From contig NZ_CP134706.1 of assembly GCF_038246755.1 (NCBI RefSeq), positions 6,823,501 to 6,887,500 of the forward strand: a stretch of DNA of 64,000 nt, given 5' to 3'. The notes below the pieces were generated by a model. That model saw nothing but the letters and a program-made list of their open reading frames with translations. It searched no databases and was not told the origin of the DNA. The DNA is from Micromonospora sp. FIMYZ51 (lineage in GTDB: Bacteria > Actinomycetota > Actinomycetes > Mycobacteriales > Micromonosporaceae). Each line of letters opens with the position of its first letter. Position 1 is the first letter of the stretch. The translations under genes were made by a program, and so were the position numbers. This document shows, piece by piece, positions 1 through 9,308 of the stretch.

Positions 1-130
1 AGCGATCGAGTTGGAGGCGGTCCCACGCGGCGACGGTCAGCGCGGCGAAGCCGACGGGCATGGCGGCGACCAGAACGAGCTGGGCGGGAGAGACGGTTTC
101 GGACGAGGGCGGTGACGATATCGAAGTCAC
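1..130 (-). CDS. Partial CDS, N-terminus of putative membrane protein
   Basis: The reverse strand is open from a GTG at 130 to the window edge. It encodes about 43 residues: a Ser/Pro-rich start followed by a hydrophobic stretch (AQLVLVAAMPVGFAALTVAAW), which looks like a first membrane helix. An AGGGG lies about 13 nt upstream of the GTG, a poor distance for a ribosome binding site. The family is not recognisable from this fragment. The gene would be divergent from nhaA. An overlapping forward-strand ORF at 60-245 looks less protein-like. Low confidence. Confidence 0.35.
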   Translation of the reverse strand, partial: MTSISSPPSSETVSPAQLVLVAAMPVGFAALTVAAWDRLQLDR

Positions 131-272
131 AGCACGATGCGAGCCCCTAACATTCTGCTGGTCGATGGTCGCCGAGAAGCCGCATGCCCGGCCGCCAGAT
201 AGAGTGATGACCGGTGTGCCGGGAAGCCTGGTCGGCAGAGATTAATGATCAATCCGACCTCCCGGAGCATTG

Positions 273-1589
273 ATGAGAAACTCCTTCCCTCGTGGAAGAC
301 GCCTGTTCAGCCGCGGCACATGGCCCGAGGTCAGCCGGATCGCCGGCATCCTGCGGCAGGAGACAGTGGGCGGCGGGCTGCTGCTCGCCGGAGCAGTGCT
401 CGCCCTCGTCTGGGCCAACTCACCATGGTCGGATACGTACCAGTCGGTGCGCTCATACACCGTGGGGCCAGCGGCACTACACCTCGACCTGTCGCTGGCC
501 ACCTGGGCAGCGGACGGCCTGCTCGCGATCTTCTTCTTCGTTGCCGGGCTGGAACTCAAACGCGAGTTCGTTGCCGGTGACCTGCGAAACCCGGTCCGCG
601 CCGCAGTGCCGATCATGGCGGCGGTGGGTGGCGTCGTCGTACCTGCCCTCTTCTTCGTCCTGATCAACCTGCGTGATGGTGGGGACGCCCTGCGCGGCTG
701 GGCGATCCCCACGGCCACGGACATCGCGTTCGCGTTGGCGGTGCTCGCGGTCGTCGGCCGGCACCTGCCGATCGCGATGCGGATCTTCCTGCTCACGCTC
801 GCGGTGGTCGACGACCTGATCGCGATCATCATCATCGCGGTGTTCTACACGGTGAACCTCGCCGTCGTTCCGCTGTTGGCGGCACTGCTCCCGCTGGCGC
901 TCTTCGCGGTGCTGGTCCAGCGCAGGGTCCGGTCCTGGTGGTTGCTGCTCCCGTTGGCCGCCGCCACCTGGGTCCTGGTGCACGAGTCGGGCGTGCACGC
1001 CACCGTCGCCGGGGTGCTGCTGGCCTTCACCGTTCCCGTGGGACGCCCGGGCCCGGACGGGATTCCGGCGGACAAGTGTCTCGCCGAGGCGTTCGAGCAC
1101 CGTCTCCGGCCCATCTCGGCGGGGCTCGCCGTGCCGATCTTCGCGCTGATGTCGGCCGGGGTCACGATCGGTGGCCTGAGCGGCCTCGCCGACTCGCTGA
1201 GCGACCCCGTCGCCATCGGCATCGTGGCGGGTCTGATCGCGGGCAAGGCGGTCGGTATCACCCTGTTCACCTGGATCGTCTCCCGCGTCACCCGTACGCC
1301 CCTCGGGTCGGGCATGAACTGGACGGACGTTCTCGGCCTGTCGATGCTGGCCGGCATCGGGTTCACGGTTTCCCTGCTGATCGGGGAGTTGGCTTTCGGC
1401 GCCGGAACCCCGCAGGACGACAACGTCAAGATCGCCGTGCTCACCGGAAGTCTCATCGCGGCCCTGCTGGCAACCGTCGTCCTGCGGCTGCGCAACCGGA
1501 CCCACCGACGCATCCGGGAGATCGAAACCGCCGACCTGGACCGCGACGGCGTTCCGGACATCTACCAACGCCGGCCCGGACAGGCCTGA
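273..1589 (+). CDS. nhaA: Na+/H+ antiporter NhaA
   Basis: This is a 438-residue integral membrane antiporter exchanging cytoplasmic Na+ for external H+, for pH and salt homeostasis. The sequence has the family layout of about 12 hydrophobic segments. The paired aspartates of the ion site are in [10 protein letters not shown] (D180, D181), and the [14 protein letters not shown] segment precedes them. The ATG at 273 is preferred over the in-frame TTG at 270 because GGAG at 264-267 sits 5 nt upstream of it. An odd point is the C-terminal tail, which ends in [12 protein letters not shown]. This resembles a calcium-binding DxDxDG loop of the thrombospondin type 3 kind and lies outside the transport core. 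A hairpin follows at 1629-1661. Family assignment is secure; the role of the tail is unknown. Confidence 0.95.
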   Translation: MRNSFPRGRRLFSRGTWPEVSRIAGILRQETVGGGLLLAGAVLALVWANSPWSDTYQSVRSYTVGPAALHLDLSLATWAADGLLAIFFFVAGLELKREFVAGDLRNPVRAAVPIMAAVGGVVVPALFFVLINLRDGGDALRGWAIPTATDIAFALAVLAVVGRHLPIAMRIFLLTLAVVDDLIAIIIIAVFYTVNLAVVPLLAALLPLALFAVLVQRRVRSWWLLLPLAAATWVLVHESGVHATVAGVLLAFTVPVGRPGPDGIPADKCLAEAFEHRLRPISAGLAVPIFALMSAGVTIGGLSGLADSLSDPVAIGIVAGLIAGKAVGITLFTWIVSRVTRTPLGSGMNWTDVLGLSMLAGIGFTVSLLIGELAFGAGTPQDDNVKIAVLTGSLIAALLATVVLRLRNRTHRRIREIETADLDRDGVPDIYQRRPGQA

Positions 1590-1628
1590 GCAACCGCCAC
1601 GATCGGCGTCTCTCAGGTCGTGGACGAC

Positions 1629-1661
1629 CTGCCCGGTGGTCCGAGTCGGATCACCGGGCAG
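1629..1661. terminator. Bidirectional terminator hairpin between nhaA and ABC permease
   Basis: The arms 1629-1642 and 1648-1661 pair over 14 positions with one mismatch, around a 5-nt loop. The hairpin lies between the converging ends of nhaA (1589) and the exporter permease (1672), so it probably serves both. Confidence 0.6.
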
Positions 1662-1671
1662 GCCCGGTCGC

Positions 1672-3333
1672 TCAGGCCCCCGCCGACAGGTCCCGTCGCC
1701 GAAAGGCAACCACTGCCGCCTGGAGTAGCAGCACGGATAGCACGCTCAGCGACACGACCGCGACGACGCTGACGTCTTCCAGTGGGTACTCGCCGATGTG
1801 TTCGAACGGCGACAGCCGTAGTGCGGCGTCGGGGATGTCGAGGATCGGGGCGAAGTATCCGACGATCAGTGACCAACCGAGTACCACCCAGATCACCGGC
1901 AGTGCTCTCGGTGCCGCCGCGTAGAGCAGGGTCGTGGCGGTGAGGACGAGCCAGACCGCCGGGGTGTGCGCGAGATGACCAAGCAGCAGTTCGCCGATGA
2001 GCCCGGCGTCGCCGATGCTGATCGCTGCGCCCGTACCGAGGCCGAGTCCAGCGACCAGCAGCAGCCAGAGCACGCCGACCGCCGCCACGGCGACGTGACT
2101 CGCGAGCCAGGCCGTCCGGCTCACTGCGGTGGCGAGGACCGGCTCGGCCCGCCCATCGGCCTCCTCGGCGCGCAGCGCCTGCACGGCAAGCACTGTGTAG
2201 ACGCCGACCACCAGCGCCATGGTCAGGCCCATCATGCCGAGGTAGCCGTCCAGCATGTTTTCCGAACCCCCCATGACGGCCAGCAGATCCTCGGGCGCGT
2301 CGGCGAAACCGTCGAGCAGTGGCTGGGTGAACGAGCCGTACGCCAGCCCGGCCACGAACAGTGCCGCACTCCATCCGATCAGACTGGCCCGATTCAGCCG
2401 GAATGCGAGGGCGAGCGGGCTGGCCAGCCAGACGGCGGCCCGGGGTGAGCCGGGGCGGGGTGGCACCAGACCGGCACCGAAGTCCCGACGCGCCGACAGT
2501 GCGTAGCCCACCGCACCGGCAGCCATCGCGAAGACCAGCGAGATCGCCAGAGGCCACCAGCGGTTGTGGACGTAGGGCGCGGTCTGCTGGGACCAGCCGA
2601 GCGGCGACAGCCAGGACAACCAGGACGGTCCGCGGCCCTGCACCGCCGCCATGTCACCCAGCCCACGCAGGACGAACGCGGCGCCGAGGGCGGCGCCGGC
2701 CAGGCCGGAAGCGGCCCGTGGGTACTCGGAGAGCTGAACGGTGACCGCGGCGATGCCGGCGAAGGCCAGCCCCACCGCACCGATGGACGCGCCGAACAAC
2801 AGCGACCCGCCCGCATCGAACCCGCGGCTGGCCATCGTCCCGGCGATCAGTAGCGCGACAAGCATTGCCATCGTGGCGGTGAGCACAAGCGCGGCGGTGA
2901 GTTGGGCATGTCGGCCGACCACATTGGCACGGATCAGTTCGGCCCGGCCGGACCGTTCCTCGACGCGGGTGTGCCGCACCACGGTCAGCAATCCCATCAG
3001 GGCGGCGCCGATGGCCGCGTAGAGGCCGTACTGGCCGGCGAGGAAGCGCTCGATGGTCAGGTTGTCGAAGCCGAGTCCGGGCCCGCCGAACAGCGCGCCG
3101 GCCGGGCTGGCGGAGAAGGCGCTCAGCCCCTCCAGGTCCGCCGGACTCTGCACGATCGCGTCCAGGGCCGTGGCGAAGTACGTCATCAGCAGCGCCAGCC
3201 CGAGGGTCCACGCAGGGAAGCGGATCCGATCGCGACGCAGCATGAACCGCAAAAGCAGGCCAGTCCCGGTGACGGCGCTCGTCCGCGAGCGCGTTGCCGC
3301 CGCCGGGCGCGCGGCCGTCGTGGTGGCCATCAC
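1672..3333 (-). CDS. ABC-2 type exporter permease (antibiotic/multidrug exporter family)
   Basis: This roughly 553-residue protein has about 12 hydrophobic segments and resembles the putative polyketide-antibiotic exporter permeases of actinobacteria. It should form the membrane channel for the ATPase encoded immediately upstream. The starts GTG 3333 and ATG 3330 both overlap the ATPase stop codon (GTGATG context), so translation is coupled. It begins with a short polar Ala/Thr/Arg-rich segment, and the first helix follows [15 protein letters not shown]. The substrate cannot be told from sequence. The upstream TetR gene in the same orientation suggests drug-inducible efflux. Confidence 0.85.
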   Translation of the reverse strand: MMATTTAARPAAATRSRTSAVTGTGLLLRFMLRRDRIRFPAWTLGLALLMTYFATALDAIVQSPADLEGLSAFSASPAGALFGGPGLGFDNLTIERFLAGQYGLYAAIGAALMGLLTVVRHTRVEERSGRAELIRANVVGRHAQLTAALVLTATMAMLVALLIAGTMASRGFDAGGSLLFGASIGAVGLAFAGIAAVTVQLSEYPRAASGLAGAALGAAFVLRGLGDMAAVQGRGPSWLSWLSPLGWSQQTAPYVHNRWWPLAISLVFAMAAGAVGYALSARRDFGAGLVPPRPGSPRAAVWLASPLALAFRLNRASLIGWSAALFVAGLAYGSFTQPLLDGFADAPEDLLAVMGGSENMLDGYLGMMGLTMALVVGVYTVLAVQALRAEEADGRAEPVLATAVSRTAWLASHVAVAAVGVLWLLLVAGLGLGTGAAISIGDAGLIGELLLGHLAHTPAVWLVLTATTLLYAAAPRALPVIWVVLGWSLIVGYFAPILDIPDAALRLSPFEHIGEYPLEDVSVVAVVSLSVLSVLLLQAAVVAFRRRDLSAGA

Positions 3334-4250
3334 GCCACCTCTCCAGCGCCGTTGTGGGCGAACTGGTCACCGTAGTGACGCAGCAGCAACTGCTCCAGCG
3401 TCGGCGGCCGGACCGTCAGACCCTGCACATCGAGAGCGCCGAGCCGGCGCACCACAGCCGCGAGTTGGTCGCCGTCGACCTCGAAGCGGACGTGGCCGTC
3501 CTCGGACCGAAGGCCGTGCACCCCGGGCAGATTGGCAAGCGAATCGACCGGCCGGTCGGTGATCGCGTCGATCGAGGTACGGGTCAGGTGGCGCAGCTCG
3601 GCCAGCGAGCCGGTCTCCACGATCTTCCCCTGCCGGATGATCGAGATCTGGTCGGCGAGGACCTCGACCTGGGCGAGGATGTGGCTGGACAGCAGCACGG
3701 TGCGGCCGGCGTCCTTGGCCTCGCGGATGCACTCCTGGAACACCGCCTCCATCAGCGGGTCCAATCCGGCGGTGGGTTCATCGAGCAGGAGCAGCTCGAC
3801 GTCGCTGGCAAGCGCCGCGATCAGGGCGACCTTCTGCCGGTTGCCCTTGGAGTAGGTGCGGCCCTTCTTGCTCGGATCGAGGTCGAAACGCTGGCACAGC
3901 TCGTCGCGACGAACCGGATCGGTGCCGCCGCGCAGCCGGGCGAACAGGTCGATCGCCTCGCCGCCGGTGAGGTTCGGCCACAGTTCGACGTCGCCCGGCA
4001 CGTACGCGAGCCGACGGTGCAGGGCCACCGCGTCGGCCCACGGGTCACCGCCGAGCAGCCGAACCTGGCCGGCGTCGGCGCGCAGCAACCCGAGCAGGAT
4101 CCGGATTGTGGTTGATTTGCCGGCACCGTTGGGACCGAGGAAGCCGTGCACGGTGCCCGTGCCGACCCGCAGGTCGAGTCCGTCAAGCGCCTTCACCCGA
4201 CCGAAGGACTTCTCGAGCTGGTTGATGTCGATGGCAGCAGTCATGGTCAC
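3330..4250 (-). CDS. ABC transporter ATP-binding protein (drug exporter type)
   Basis: This is a 306-residue nucleotide-binding subunit. Walker [10 protein letters not shown] is at residues 39-47, the signature region reads YSKGNRQKV instead of the usual LSGGQ, and Walker [14 protein letters not shown] follows. The C-terminal third resembles the extra domain of DrrA/CcmA-type exporters. The start at 4250 (GTG ACC ATG) has GAGG 4 nt upstream; the ATG at 4244 is the alternative. It overlaps the permease gene by a GTGA/TGATG junction and lies about 105 nt downstream of the TetR gene, so tetR, ATPase and permease form a likely operon. It should energise export by the permease. Confidence 0.9.
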   Translation of the reverse strand: MTMTAAIDINQLEKSFGRVKALDGLDLRVGTGTVHGFLGPNGAGKSTTIRILLGLLRADAGQVRLLGGDPWADAVALHRRLAYVPGDVELWPNLTGGEAIDLFARLRGGTDPVRRDELCQRFDLDPSKKGRTYSKGNRQKVALIAALASDVELLLLDEPTAGLDPLMEAVFQECIREAKDAGRTVLLSSHILAQVEVLADQISIIRQGKIVETGSLAELRHLTRTSIDAITDRPVDSLANLPGVHGLRSEDGHVRFEVDGDQLAAVVRRLGALDVQGLTVRPPTLEQLLLRHYGDQFAHNGAGEVA

Positions 4251-4355
4251 CAGGCCTCATTCGAGGAGGGCTCAGGGCAGCCTGAGCGGTGATGGGGTCG
4301 ATCACGCAGGATCGAAGAAGAAGGAGGAGGGGCCACGCCCGGAAGGCGGGTGGTG

Positions 4356-5036
4356 CTAGCGCGCGTCGCCGGCCGGTGGCGGATCAGGGACGTACATCAG
4401 GTACTCGTCGAGCATCGACCGGTCGACGAGCAGCCCTTCGCTGAACACTTCAAGCGCCGGCAGCATCAGATCGCCCATGTAGCGACGGAACAGCGCCGGA
4501 AACTCCTCCGGCGCGGCGTCGGCCCCGTGCAGGGTGAACCACAGCAGCAAGCTGCCCGCCGACTGATAGGCCAGGTACCTCGTGCGGGCGGCCCGGTCCC
4601 GGCTGGGCCGGATCACCCCAGCCGCCTCACCCGCCGCCAGATACTCCTCGGCATCGGCGACCATGTGCTCGATCAGGGTGGCCGCCAGTTTTCCCCCGGC
4701 CTGCAGGCTGCGCAGCAGGTACTGCACCATCGGCGCGAACCGCTCGACCTCGGCCATCTGCGCCAGCAGGGTGGTGGCGGTGCCGTCGGTCAGCGCCCTC
4801 GCCTTCTCCGCGCGCACCACCGCGAGCACGTGCTCGTCACAGGCGTGCTGTAGCCCGTCCTTGGAGCCGAAGTGGTGGACGATCAGACCGGCGGTGACGC
4901 CCGCATCGGCGGCGATGGTGCGCAACCCGACCCGGAACCCGTCGCGGGCGAACCGGGCGATGGCGGCGTCACGGATCCGGCCGGCGGTGGCGAACTCGCC
5001 GTCGCGTTCCTGCGGATCCACGCCTCTCGACGCCAT
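4356..5036 (-). CDS. TetR/AcrR family transcriptional regulator
   Basis: This is a 226-residue repressor-type protein. An N-terminal helix-turn-helix spans about residues 18-65 (AAIARFARDGF...IAADAGVTAGLIVHHFGSKDGL), the hallmark of TetR regulators. The C-terminal helical domain would bind a ligand. It is the first gene of the leftward set with the ABC exporter and probably controls it. A 16-nt inverted repeat at 5046-5061 lies 9 nt upstream of the start codon and is the likely autoregulatory operator. The inducer is unknown. Confidence 0.9.
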   Translation of the reverse strand: MASRGVDPQERDGEFATAGRIRDAAIARFARDGFRVGLRTIAADAGVTAGLIVHHFGSKDGLQHACDEHVLAVVRAEKARALTDGTATTLLAQMAEVERFAPMVQYLLRSLQAGGKLAATLIEHMVADAEEYLAAGEAAGVIRPSRDRAARTRYLAYQSAGSLLLWFTLHGADAAPEEFPALFRRYMGDLMLPALEVFSEGLLVDRSMLDEYLMYVPDPPPAGDAR

Positions 5037-5045
5037 GACATCAGA

Positions 5046-5061
5046 TTAAACAGACGTTCAA
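5046..5061. promoter_or_regulatory. Candidate TetR operator upstream of tetR-ABC operon
   Basis: TTAAACAGACGTTCAA has 6-nt arms (TTAAAC, GTTCAA) matching at five of six positions around a 4-nt centre. Its position 9 nt before the tetR start fits negative autoregulation. This is inferred from symmetry and location only. Confidence 0.45.
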
Positions 5062-5137
5062 CGACCCCGCAAGACCCCACGCATCCGTCGAACCGCGCCC
5101 CGGTCGAGCCGGCTGAGACCCGGGGCGGAGATGGCCA

Positions 5138-5170
5138 CGGGCGGGCTCGGTCTGCGACCGAGCCCGCCCG
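5138..5170. terminator. Terminator hairpin downstream of GH62 pseudogene
   Basis: The arms 5138-5150 and 5158-5170 are perfectly complementary over 13 nt with a 7-nt loop. The hairpin ends 10 nt after the stop of the leftward GH62 gene and would block readthrough into tetR. Confidence 0.65.
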
Positions 5171-5180
5171 CGTCAGTGGT

Positions 5181-6715
5181 TCAGCGTTGGAGGGTGAGTA
5201 GTCCGGGGCGGTAGGGCAGGAGGCCGTAGTCGCCGCCGGAGTTGGGGGAGCGGCCTTGGTAGAGCAGTTGGAGGTTGCAGGGGTCGATGGTCATGGTTTG
5301 GTCGGCGTTGGTGCGGATGAGTTCGCCGTGGCTGATGTCGTTGGTCCAGGTGGCGCCGCTGTTGGCTTTGCCGGCGAAGGGGTTGCTTTCGGTGGCGGCC
5401 TGGGGGGTCCAGGTGCCGCCGAGGCTGGTGGCGGTGAAGGAGCGGAAGTAGCGGCCTTGGGAGCCGATGGCTTCGACGATCATGAGGTAGCGGTTTTGGC
5501 CTTGGAGTTTGTAGACCTGGACTCCTTCGAACAGGTTGTTCGTGGTGTCGGTCATGATGGTGGTGTAGTTGGAGCCGAAGCTGCCGGGAAGTTGCCGATG
5601 GGCATGCTGGCGCGGTAGATGCGTCCGTTGTCGCCGGCGAAGAAGAGGTACATGTTCTGGTCGTCGCCGATGAGTGCCTGGTCGATCGGGCCGGTGCCGG
5701 AGTTGGAGATGCTGCCGGTGAACAGGGTTTGTGCTGCTGACCAGCTGTTGACGTTGGTCGGGTTGGTGGAGGTGCGGTAGGAGAAGGCGGGTCCGCCCCA
5801 CTGGTAGGCCAGGACCCAGATGTTGCGGGGGGCGAAGTAGAACAGGCTGGGTGCCACGGCGGAGAACGGCATGGCGTTCTGGCTGGCCGAGCCCATCTGG
5901 TTCCAGTTGGAGAACAGGCCGAAGTTCATCGAGCCCCAGCTGGTGCCGGTGTCGTGGGTGGTGGCGTAGACCAGGTGCTGACCGTTGTACGGGGCGTGGG
6001 TGAAGTCCTTCAGTGACACCCAACCCGCCCGCGGCTGCGCCAACGCGCCGGTGGAGGACCACCGGTACGACGACGGCAGGTTGCAGTTACCCGACGGCGG
6101 CGGCGTCGTCGGCCCCGGCGTGGGGTTGGTCCCGCCGTCGACCCGGACGAGCTGCCACTGCTGGTTGGCGCCGTTCCAGTCGTCGTACTGCACGATGTTG
6201 CCACCGTCGGCGGTGGAGGCGCCCTGCACCTCAAGCACCTTGTTGCTGTTTCGGTTGATCAACCGGACGTGACCACCGTCGGAGTCGGCCAACCGGAACT
6301 GCTGGTTGGTCCCGTTGTGATCCGTCCACTGCACGATCGACGCACCGTTGGCGGTCGAGAAGTTGTAGACATCCAGCACCTTGTTCGACAGCCGCGACTT
6401 CAACCGGTAGTAACCACCACCGGAGTCCACGAACTGCCACTGCTGCTGGTTACCGTTGTTGCGCGTCCACTGCGTGATCCGCGCACCGTCGTTCGTCGCC
6501 AGGTTGTACACGTCCAGGGCCTTACCGCTGTTGCGGTTGACCAGCACGTACCAGGCGTTGGTGTCGACCGTCGCCGCCGCCGCGGGCGTCGAGACCACCG
6601 CTGTGGCGGCGGCACCGACCATCATCGCTGTCACGCCAGCGGCGATGACCCGCGGCAAGAACCCACGCCGCCGCGACGGCGGCGCGAGTGATGGGGACCT
6701 ACCAAGGGCAGACAT
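5181..6715 (-). pseudogene. Frameshifted secreted CBM13-GH62 alpha-L-arabinofuranosidase
   Basis: The reading frame starts at ATG 6715, with GAGGAGG 6 nt upstream. It encodes a signal peptide (hydrophobic stretch then TPAAAA), a ricin-type CBM13 domain with three repeats each containing a QQW/QQF motif, a Pro/Thr linker and a GH62 domain. GH62 enzymes release arabinose from arabinoxylan. At 5586-5588 the run has three G (CCC on the coding strand), whereas the intact copy at 22373 has four. The frame then slips and stops at 5552, losing about 130 C-terminal residues, including the [10 protein letters not shown] segment that probably carries the catalytic acid. Correcting one base restores a 511-residue protein. 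The GH62 part matches 21850-22775 almost base for base. This may be a true mutation or a sequencing error in a homopolymer. Confidence 0.85.
5186..6109 (-). repeat. GH62 module, inverted copy of 21850-22775
   Basis: Read by eye, about 925 bp are identical to the forward copy apart from one missing base at 5586-5588. Identity starts in the Pro-rich linker (codons for TPPPSGN) and ends at the last codons. The flanking parts, CBM13 here and GH10-CBM13 there, are unrelated at DNA level, so exactly the catalytic module was copied or converted. Confidence 0.9.
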
Positions 6716-7018
6716 GATCCTCCTCAATTGACCAAGACCGAGCGGTACGCCCGAAGCAGGGCACACCACGACCCGACCCGTCACCAGACGCCAGCCGCTG
6801 CGTGTTAGCGCTAACATCGACAGTTACACGTCCTGGCGCACGCCTGATCCGATGTACGACGAAGCAGGCTCGCCCGGTAAGCCACTGGCATCGTCGTCCT
6901 TGACCATCGACTGTGGGCGATAACATGACGTTCGTCAAGACGTAACTTTCCGGAATCATGTGATCGTCGTACGTTGCACCTCTGGCCGGCTTGATCGCGC
7001 TAACATCGACGAACCCGG
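6716..7018. other. Intergenic region upstream of GH62 pseudogene
   Basis: This 303-nt stretch separates the leftward MFS gene from the leftward GH62 gene. It holds the GH62 ribosome binding site, the perfect operator palindrome at 6803-6816 and a second half-site at 6997-7010 sharing GCGCTAACATCGAC with the first. I see no credible gene in it. Confidence 0.6.
6803..6816. promoter_or_regulatory. LacI-type operator upstream of GH62 gene
   Basis: TGTTAGCGCTAACA is a perfect 14-nt palindrome with the central CG typical of LacI-family operators that control glycoside hydrolases in actinomycetes. It sits 88 nt upstream of the GH62 start. A nearly identical site is at 20156-20169 in front of the GH10-GH62 gene, suggesting shared control. 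No LacI-family gene lies in the window. Confidence 0.6.
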
Positions 7019-8239
7019 CTAGCGCTCGGAGCGTCGACACCCGCCGGCCACCACCGGCGTCGGACGGACCGCAGGGCGAATGGCGGTGCCGAGCACGCCG
7101 AGCGCCGCGAAGACCAAGAAGCCGACGACATGGCCGACCTCCTCGATCAAGGCACCGGCGATCGGTGCACCGAGGGCCTGCCCGACGGCGAGGAACAGGA
7201 ATGCGGTGCCGACCCCGATGGCCGCCCGGCCGACGAACAGTTGCGTGCTCCACAACAGGGCGAGCCCGCAGAGCATGAGGTAACTGGCACCGAACATCGC
7301 GGCGGCGGTGAGGGCCAGCGGCAACACGGCCGGGGCTGCGGCCAGGAGCGCGGTCGCGGCGGCAAGGGCGAGCAGGGTCAGCTTCCAGGACCGCGCCAGA
7401 CCGAGCCAGTTGATGAGGTCGGCGCTGGCCGTGCCGACGAGACCGCTGATGCCGATCACGATCCACATCGCGGCGGAGGCGGTCGGTCCGGCATCGCCGA
7501 GCACGCTGATGATCTCGCGGCCGAAGGTCCAGACCGGAGCGCTGGTCAAGCCCACCAACAGCGCGGCCGACAGCAGGCGGGCCGCGTCGGGCGGAATCGA
7601 TGCCCGGCGGCGGGTGGCGTCTTCCGGTGTGGTTGGCGTCGCCGCCGCGGATTCGGTGTTCGGTACGGTCGCGGCGACCCACAGCGTGACCGCTGCGCAG
7701 ATGAGGGCAAACAACGCCCAGGCCAAGCGCCAGTTCTCGGTGAACACCAGAACGATGGGGCCGGAGAGGACCACGCCGACCGCGGTTCCGGCATTGACGA
7801 TCGACTGGGCGCGATCGCGCTGTGCTTCGCGGACCCAGCGGGCGACCGCGGCAGCCATCGGCGGGGAGGCCAGGCCGGTGCTCAAGCCGGCCACGAGGAT
7901 CCCGGCAGCCAGGACGACGCCGTTTGGCGCAACGGCCACGGTGGCGGTACCGAGCGTGGCGACGACGCCAGCGGCCAGAGCGATCGGCCGGGCCCCGAGT
8001 CGAGCAGTCACCACCAGGCTGACCACGATGGCCAGACAGTAGCCGACGTAGCTGCCCGATCCGACGATTCCGGTGAGTGCGGGCCCCATCGCGAACTCGT
8101 CCTGAAACGCCGGAGCGAAGAGGCCGTAGGAGAAGCGAGCGAACCCGTAACAGACACCGATCAGCGCGGTCCCGGCACCGACCATGGCCCAGCGGTCTGC
8201 GGGTTGCGCGGTCACGGTTGGGCGAAACCGCCAGCTCAC
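7019..8239 (-). CDS. MFS transporter, YbfB/YjiJ-like
   Basis: This is a roughly 406-residue transporter with about 12 hydrophobic segments. The N-terminal GVCYGFARFSYGLFAPAF motif is typical of the YbfB/YjiJ branch of the major facilitator superfamily, and GARPIALAAGVVATLG follows in the second helix region. The start GTG 8239 is chosen because GGTGAG precedes it by 7 nt; GTG 8251 is an alternative. Longer upstream frames run into the divergent regulator and are shadows. It is divergently arranged with the TetR regulator at 8302 across a palindromic operator, so it is probably a drug or metabolite exporter repressed by that protein. The substrate is unknown. Confidence 0.85.
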   Translation of the reverse strand: MSWRFRPTVTAQPADRWAMVGAGTALIGVCYGFARFSYGLFAPAFQDEFAMGPALTGIVGSGSYVGYCLAIVVSLVVTARLGARPIALAAGVVATLGTATVAVAPNGVVLAAGILVAGLSTGLASPPMAAAVARWVREAQRDRAQSIVNAGTAVGVVLSGPIVLVFTENWRLAWALFALICAAVTLWVAATVPNTESAAATPTTPEDATRRRASIPPDAARLLSAALLVGLTSAPVWTFGREIISVLGDAGPTASAAMWIVIGISGLVGTASADLINWLGLARSWKLTLLALAAATALLAAAPAVLPLALTAAAMFGASYLMLCGLALLWSTQLFVGRAAIGVGTAFLFLAVGQALGAPIAGALIEEVGHVVGFLVFAALGVLGTAIRPAVRPTPVVAGGCRRSER

Positions 8240-8260
8240 GGGGCATCTCACCAACCAACA

Positions 8261-8278
8261 GTAGAACGATCGCTCTAC
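8261..8278. promoter_or_regulatory. TetR operator between MFS and tetR genes
   Basis: GTAGAACGATCGCTCTAC is an 18-nt palindrome with a single mismatched pair. It lies 22 nt from the MFS start and 24 nt from the regulator start, ideal for controlling both divergent promoters. Confidence 0.65.
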
Positions 8279-8301
8279 CCGGTCAATTGTAGGGTGGGCC
8301 C

Positions 8302-8895
8302 ATGCCGCAACAGGGGCGATCGAGAGGCTCGGCGCGCGAACGCCTGCTGCGCGCAGCGGACGAACTGTTCTACGCGCAGGGCATCGCTTCCACCGGGGTG
8401 GATGCGGTCGTCGGGCGGGCAGAGGTGGCCCTCGCGTCGCTGTACAAGTCCTTCGGCAACAAGGACAACCTGGTCGCGGCGTACCTCGCGGAGCGTGATC
8501 GCCGGTGGCGCGAGCTCTGGGAAGCGGAGATCTCACGCGCCGACAGCGCCGAGGGCCGACTGCTCGCGGTCTTCGACGCGTTGCAGGTCTGGCGAGAAAC
8601 GATCGGGATGAACCACGGCTGCGCGATGTCGGCCGCAGCGGTGCAGATCACCGATCCGGCGCACCCCGCCGTCAAGGTCATCACCGAGCAGAAGGCGTGG
8701 ATGCTGCGACGGCTGGGTGAGTTGGCCGCCGACTACGGGGTGTCCGCACCAGCTCAGGTGGCCGAGCAACTGCTCATAACCTACGAAGGTGTGCTGGCCC
8801 GCGCCTCGCTCGGGGACCTGGCGGCCATCGATTCCGGTCGCCAGCTGGCTCAGGCCCGGCTCATGGTCGAGACCCTGGTCGCTCCGCGCGAGTAG
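8302..8895 (+). CDS. TetR/AcrR family regulator of the adjacent MFS gene
   Basis: This 197-residue protein has an N-terminal helix-turn-helix (about residues 10-57: RERLLRAADELFYAQGI, followed by VVGRAEVALASLYKSFGNKDNL). The C-terminal ligand domain resembles the TetR subgroup with a conserved HGC motif (NHGCAMSAAAVQI). The start ATG 8302 lies 24 nt from the palindrome at 8261-8278, so autoregulation and repression of the divergent MFS gene are expected. The inducing ligand is unknown. Confidence 0.92.
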   Translation: MPQQGRSRGSARERLLRAADELFYAQGIASTGVDAVVGRAEVALASLYKSFGNKDNLVAAYLAERDRRWRELWEAEISRADSAEGRLLAVFDALQVWRETIGMNHGCAMSAAAVQITDPAHPAVKVITEQKAWMLRRLGELAADYGVSAPAQVAEQLLITYEGVLARASLGDLAAIDSGRQLAQARLMVETLVAPRE

Positions 8896-9117
8896 CGCCG
8901 CCCGATCGGCGTCCGGCGGCGTCGACCTGGCCCCATCGACCGGGTGACCAGGAGCAACCGACAAGGCGACCGCCTGGAGCACCCTTGACATCGACTGGCG
9001 CACACAGCCACACTACCGCCGAGCTAATTCGATTTAGCTTCGTAGCAGGTCCAGAGAGTGCCGGACCGGGCCAGCGCGGGGGTGAGCAAGCCCGCGTGGC
9101 CCAGGAGGAGGCTCTGC
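8896..9117. other. Intergenic region with possible promoter and operator
   Basis: This region precedes the small ORF and the esterase. A TTGACA hexamer at 8985-8990 is followed after 18 nt by CACACT, a weak -10 match. The palindrome at 9022-9039 lies just downstream of this possible promoter. No other gene is supported. Confidence 0.4.
9022..9039. promoter_or_regulatory. Palindromic operator candidate upstream of esterase
   Basis: AGCTAATTCGATTTAGCT has perfect 6-nt arms and a nearly symmetric TCGA centre. It lies about 8 nt beyond the putative -10, where a bound repressor would block transcription of the small ORF and esterase. The sequence differs from the GCGCTAAC operators, so another regulator is implied. 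Confidence 0.4.
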
Positions 9118-9255
9118 ATGCCCGACCACCACCTCGTCCCGTCCCGCAGACGTCTCGGCAGTGAGCCGGATCAGGAAATGTCGCGTCACCGCTTGGGCTT
9201 CATGAATCGGTTGCAGGTGAAGCAGGGAGGCGCCCAGCGGCCACTGTCCGAATGA
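9118..9255 (+). CDS. Possible 45-residue small ORF or leader peptide
   Basis: ATG 9118 is preceded by a very strong AGGAGGAGG at 9103-9111 with a 6-nt gap. The product is short, basic and without a signal peptide (begins MPDHHLVPSRRRLG). Its stop codon overlaps an ATG at 9252 that is in frame with the esterase, so ribosomes could be handed on to the esterase frame. No family is recognised. It may be a leader ORF or chance; the strong ribosome binding site is the only positive evidence. Confidence 0.35.
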   Translation: MPDHHLVPSRRRLGSEPDQEMSRHRLGFMNRLQVKQGGAQRPLSE

Positions 9256-9308
9256 GAGCACAAGATCCGAAGAGGGCCACGAGAAAAGACCAAGAAGGAG
9301 TCCTTCAG

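Noticed and set aside
5552..5600. Programmed ribosomal frameshift as explanation for the broken GH62 gene
   Set aside because: There is no slippery heptamer, downstream structure or conserved use. The identical copy at 22373 has the extra base and is in frame, so a deletion or sequencing error is simpler.
6855..6971. TACGACGA (6855-6862) and TCGTCGTA (6964-6971) as a long inverted repeat
   Set aside because: The arms are only 8 nt and about 100 nt apart, which is expected by chance in this GC-rich DNA.
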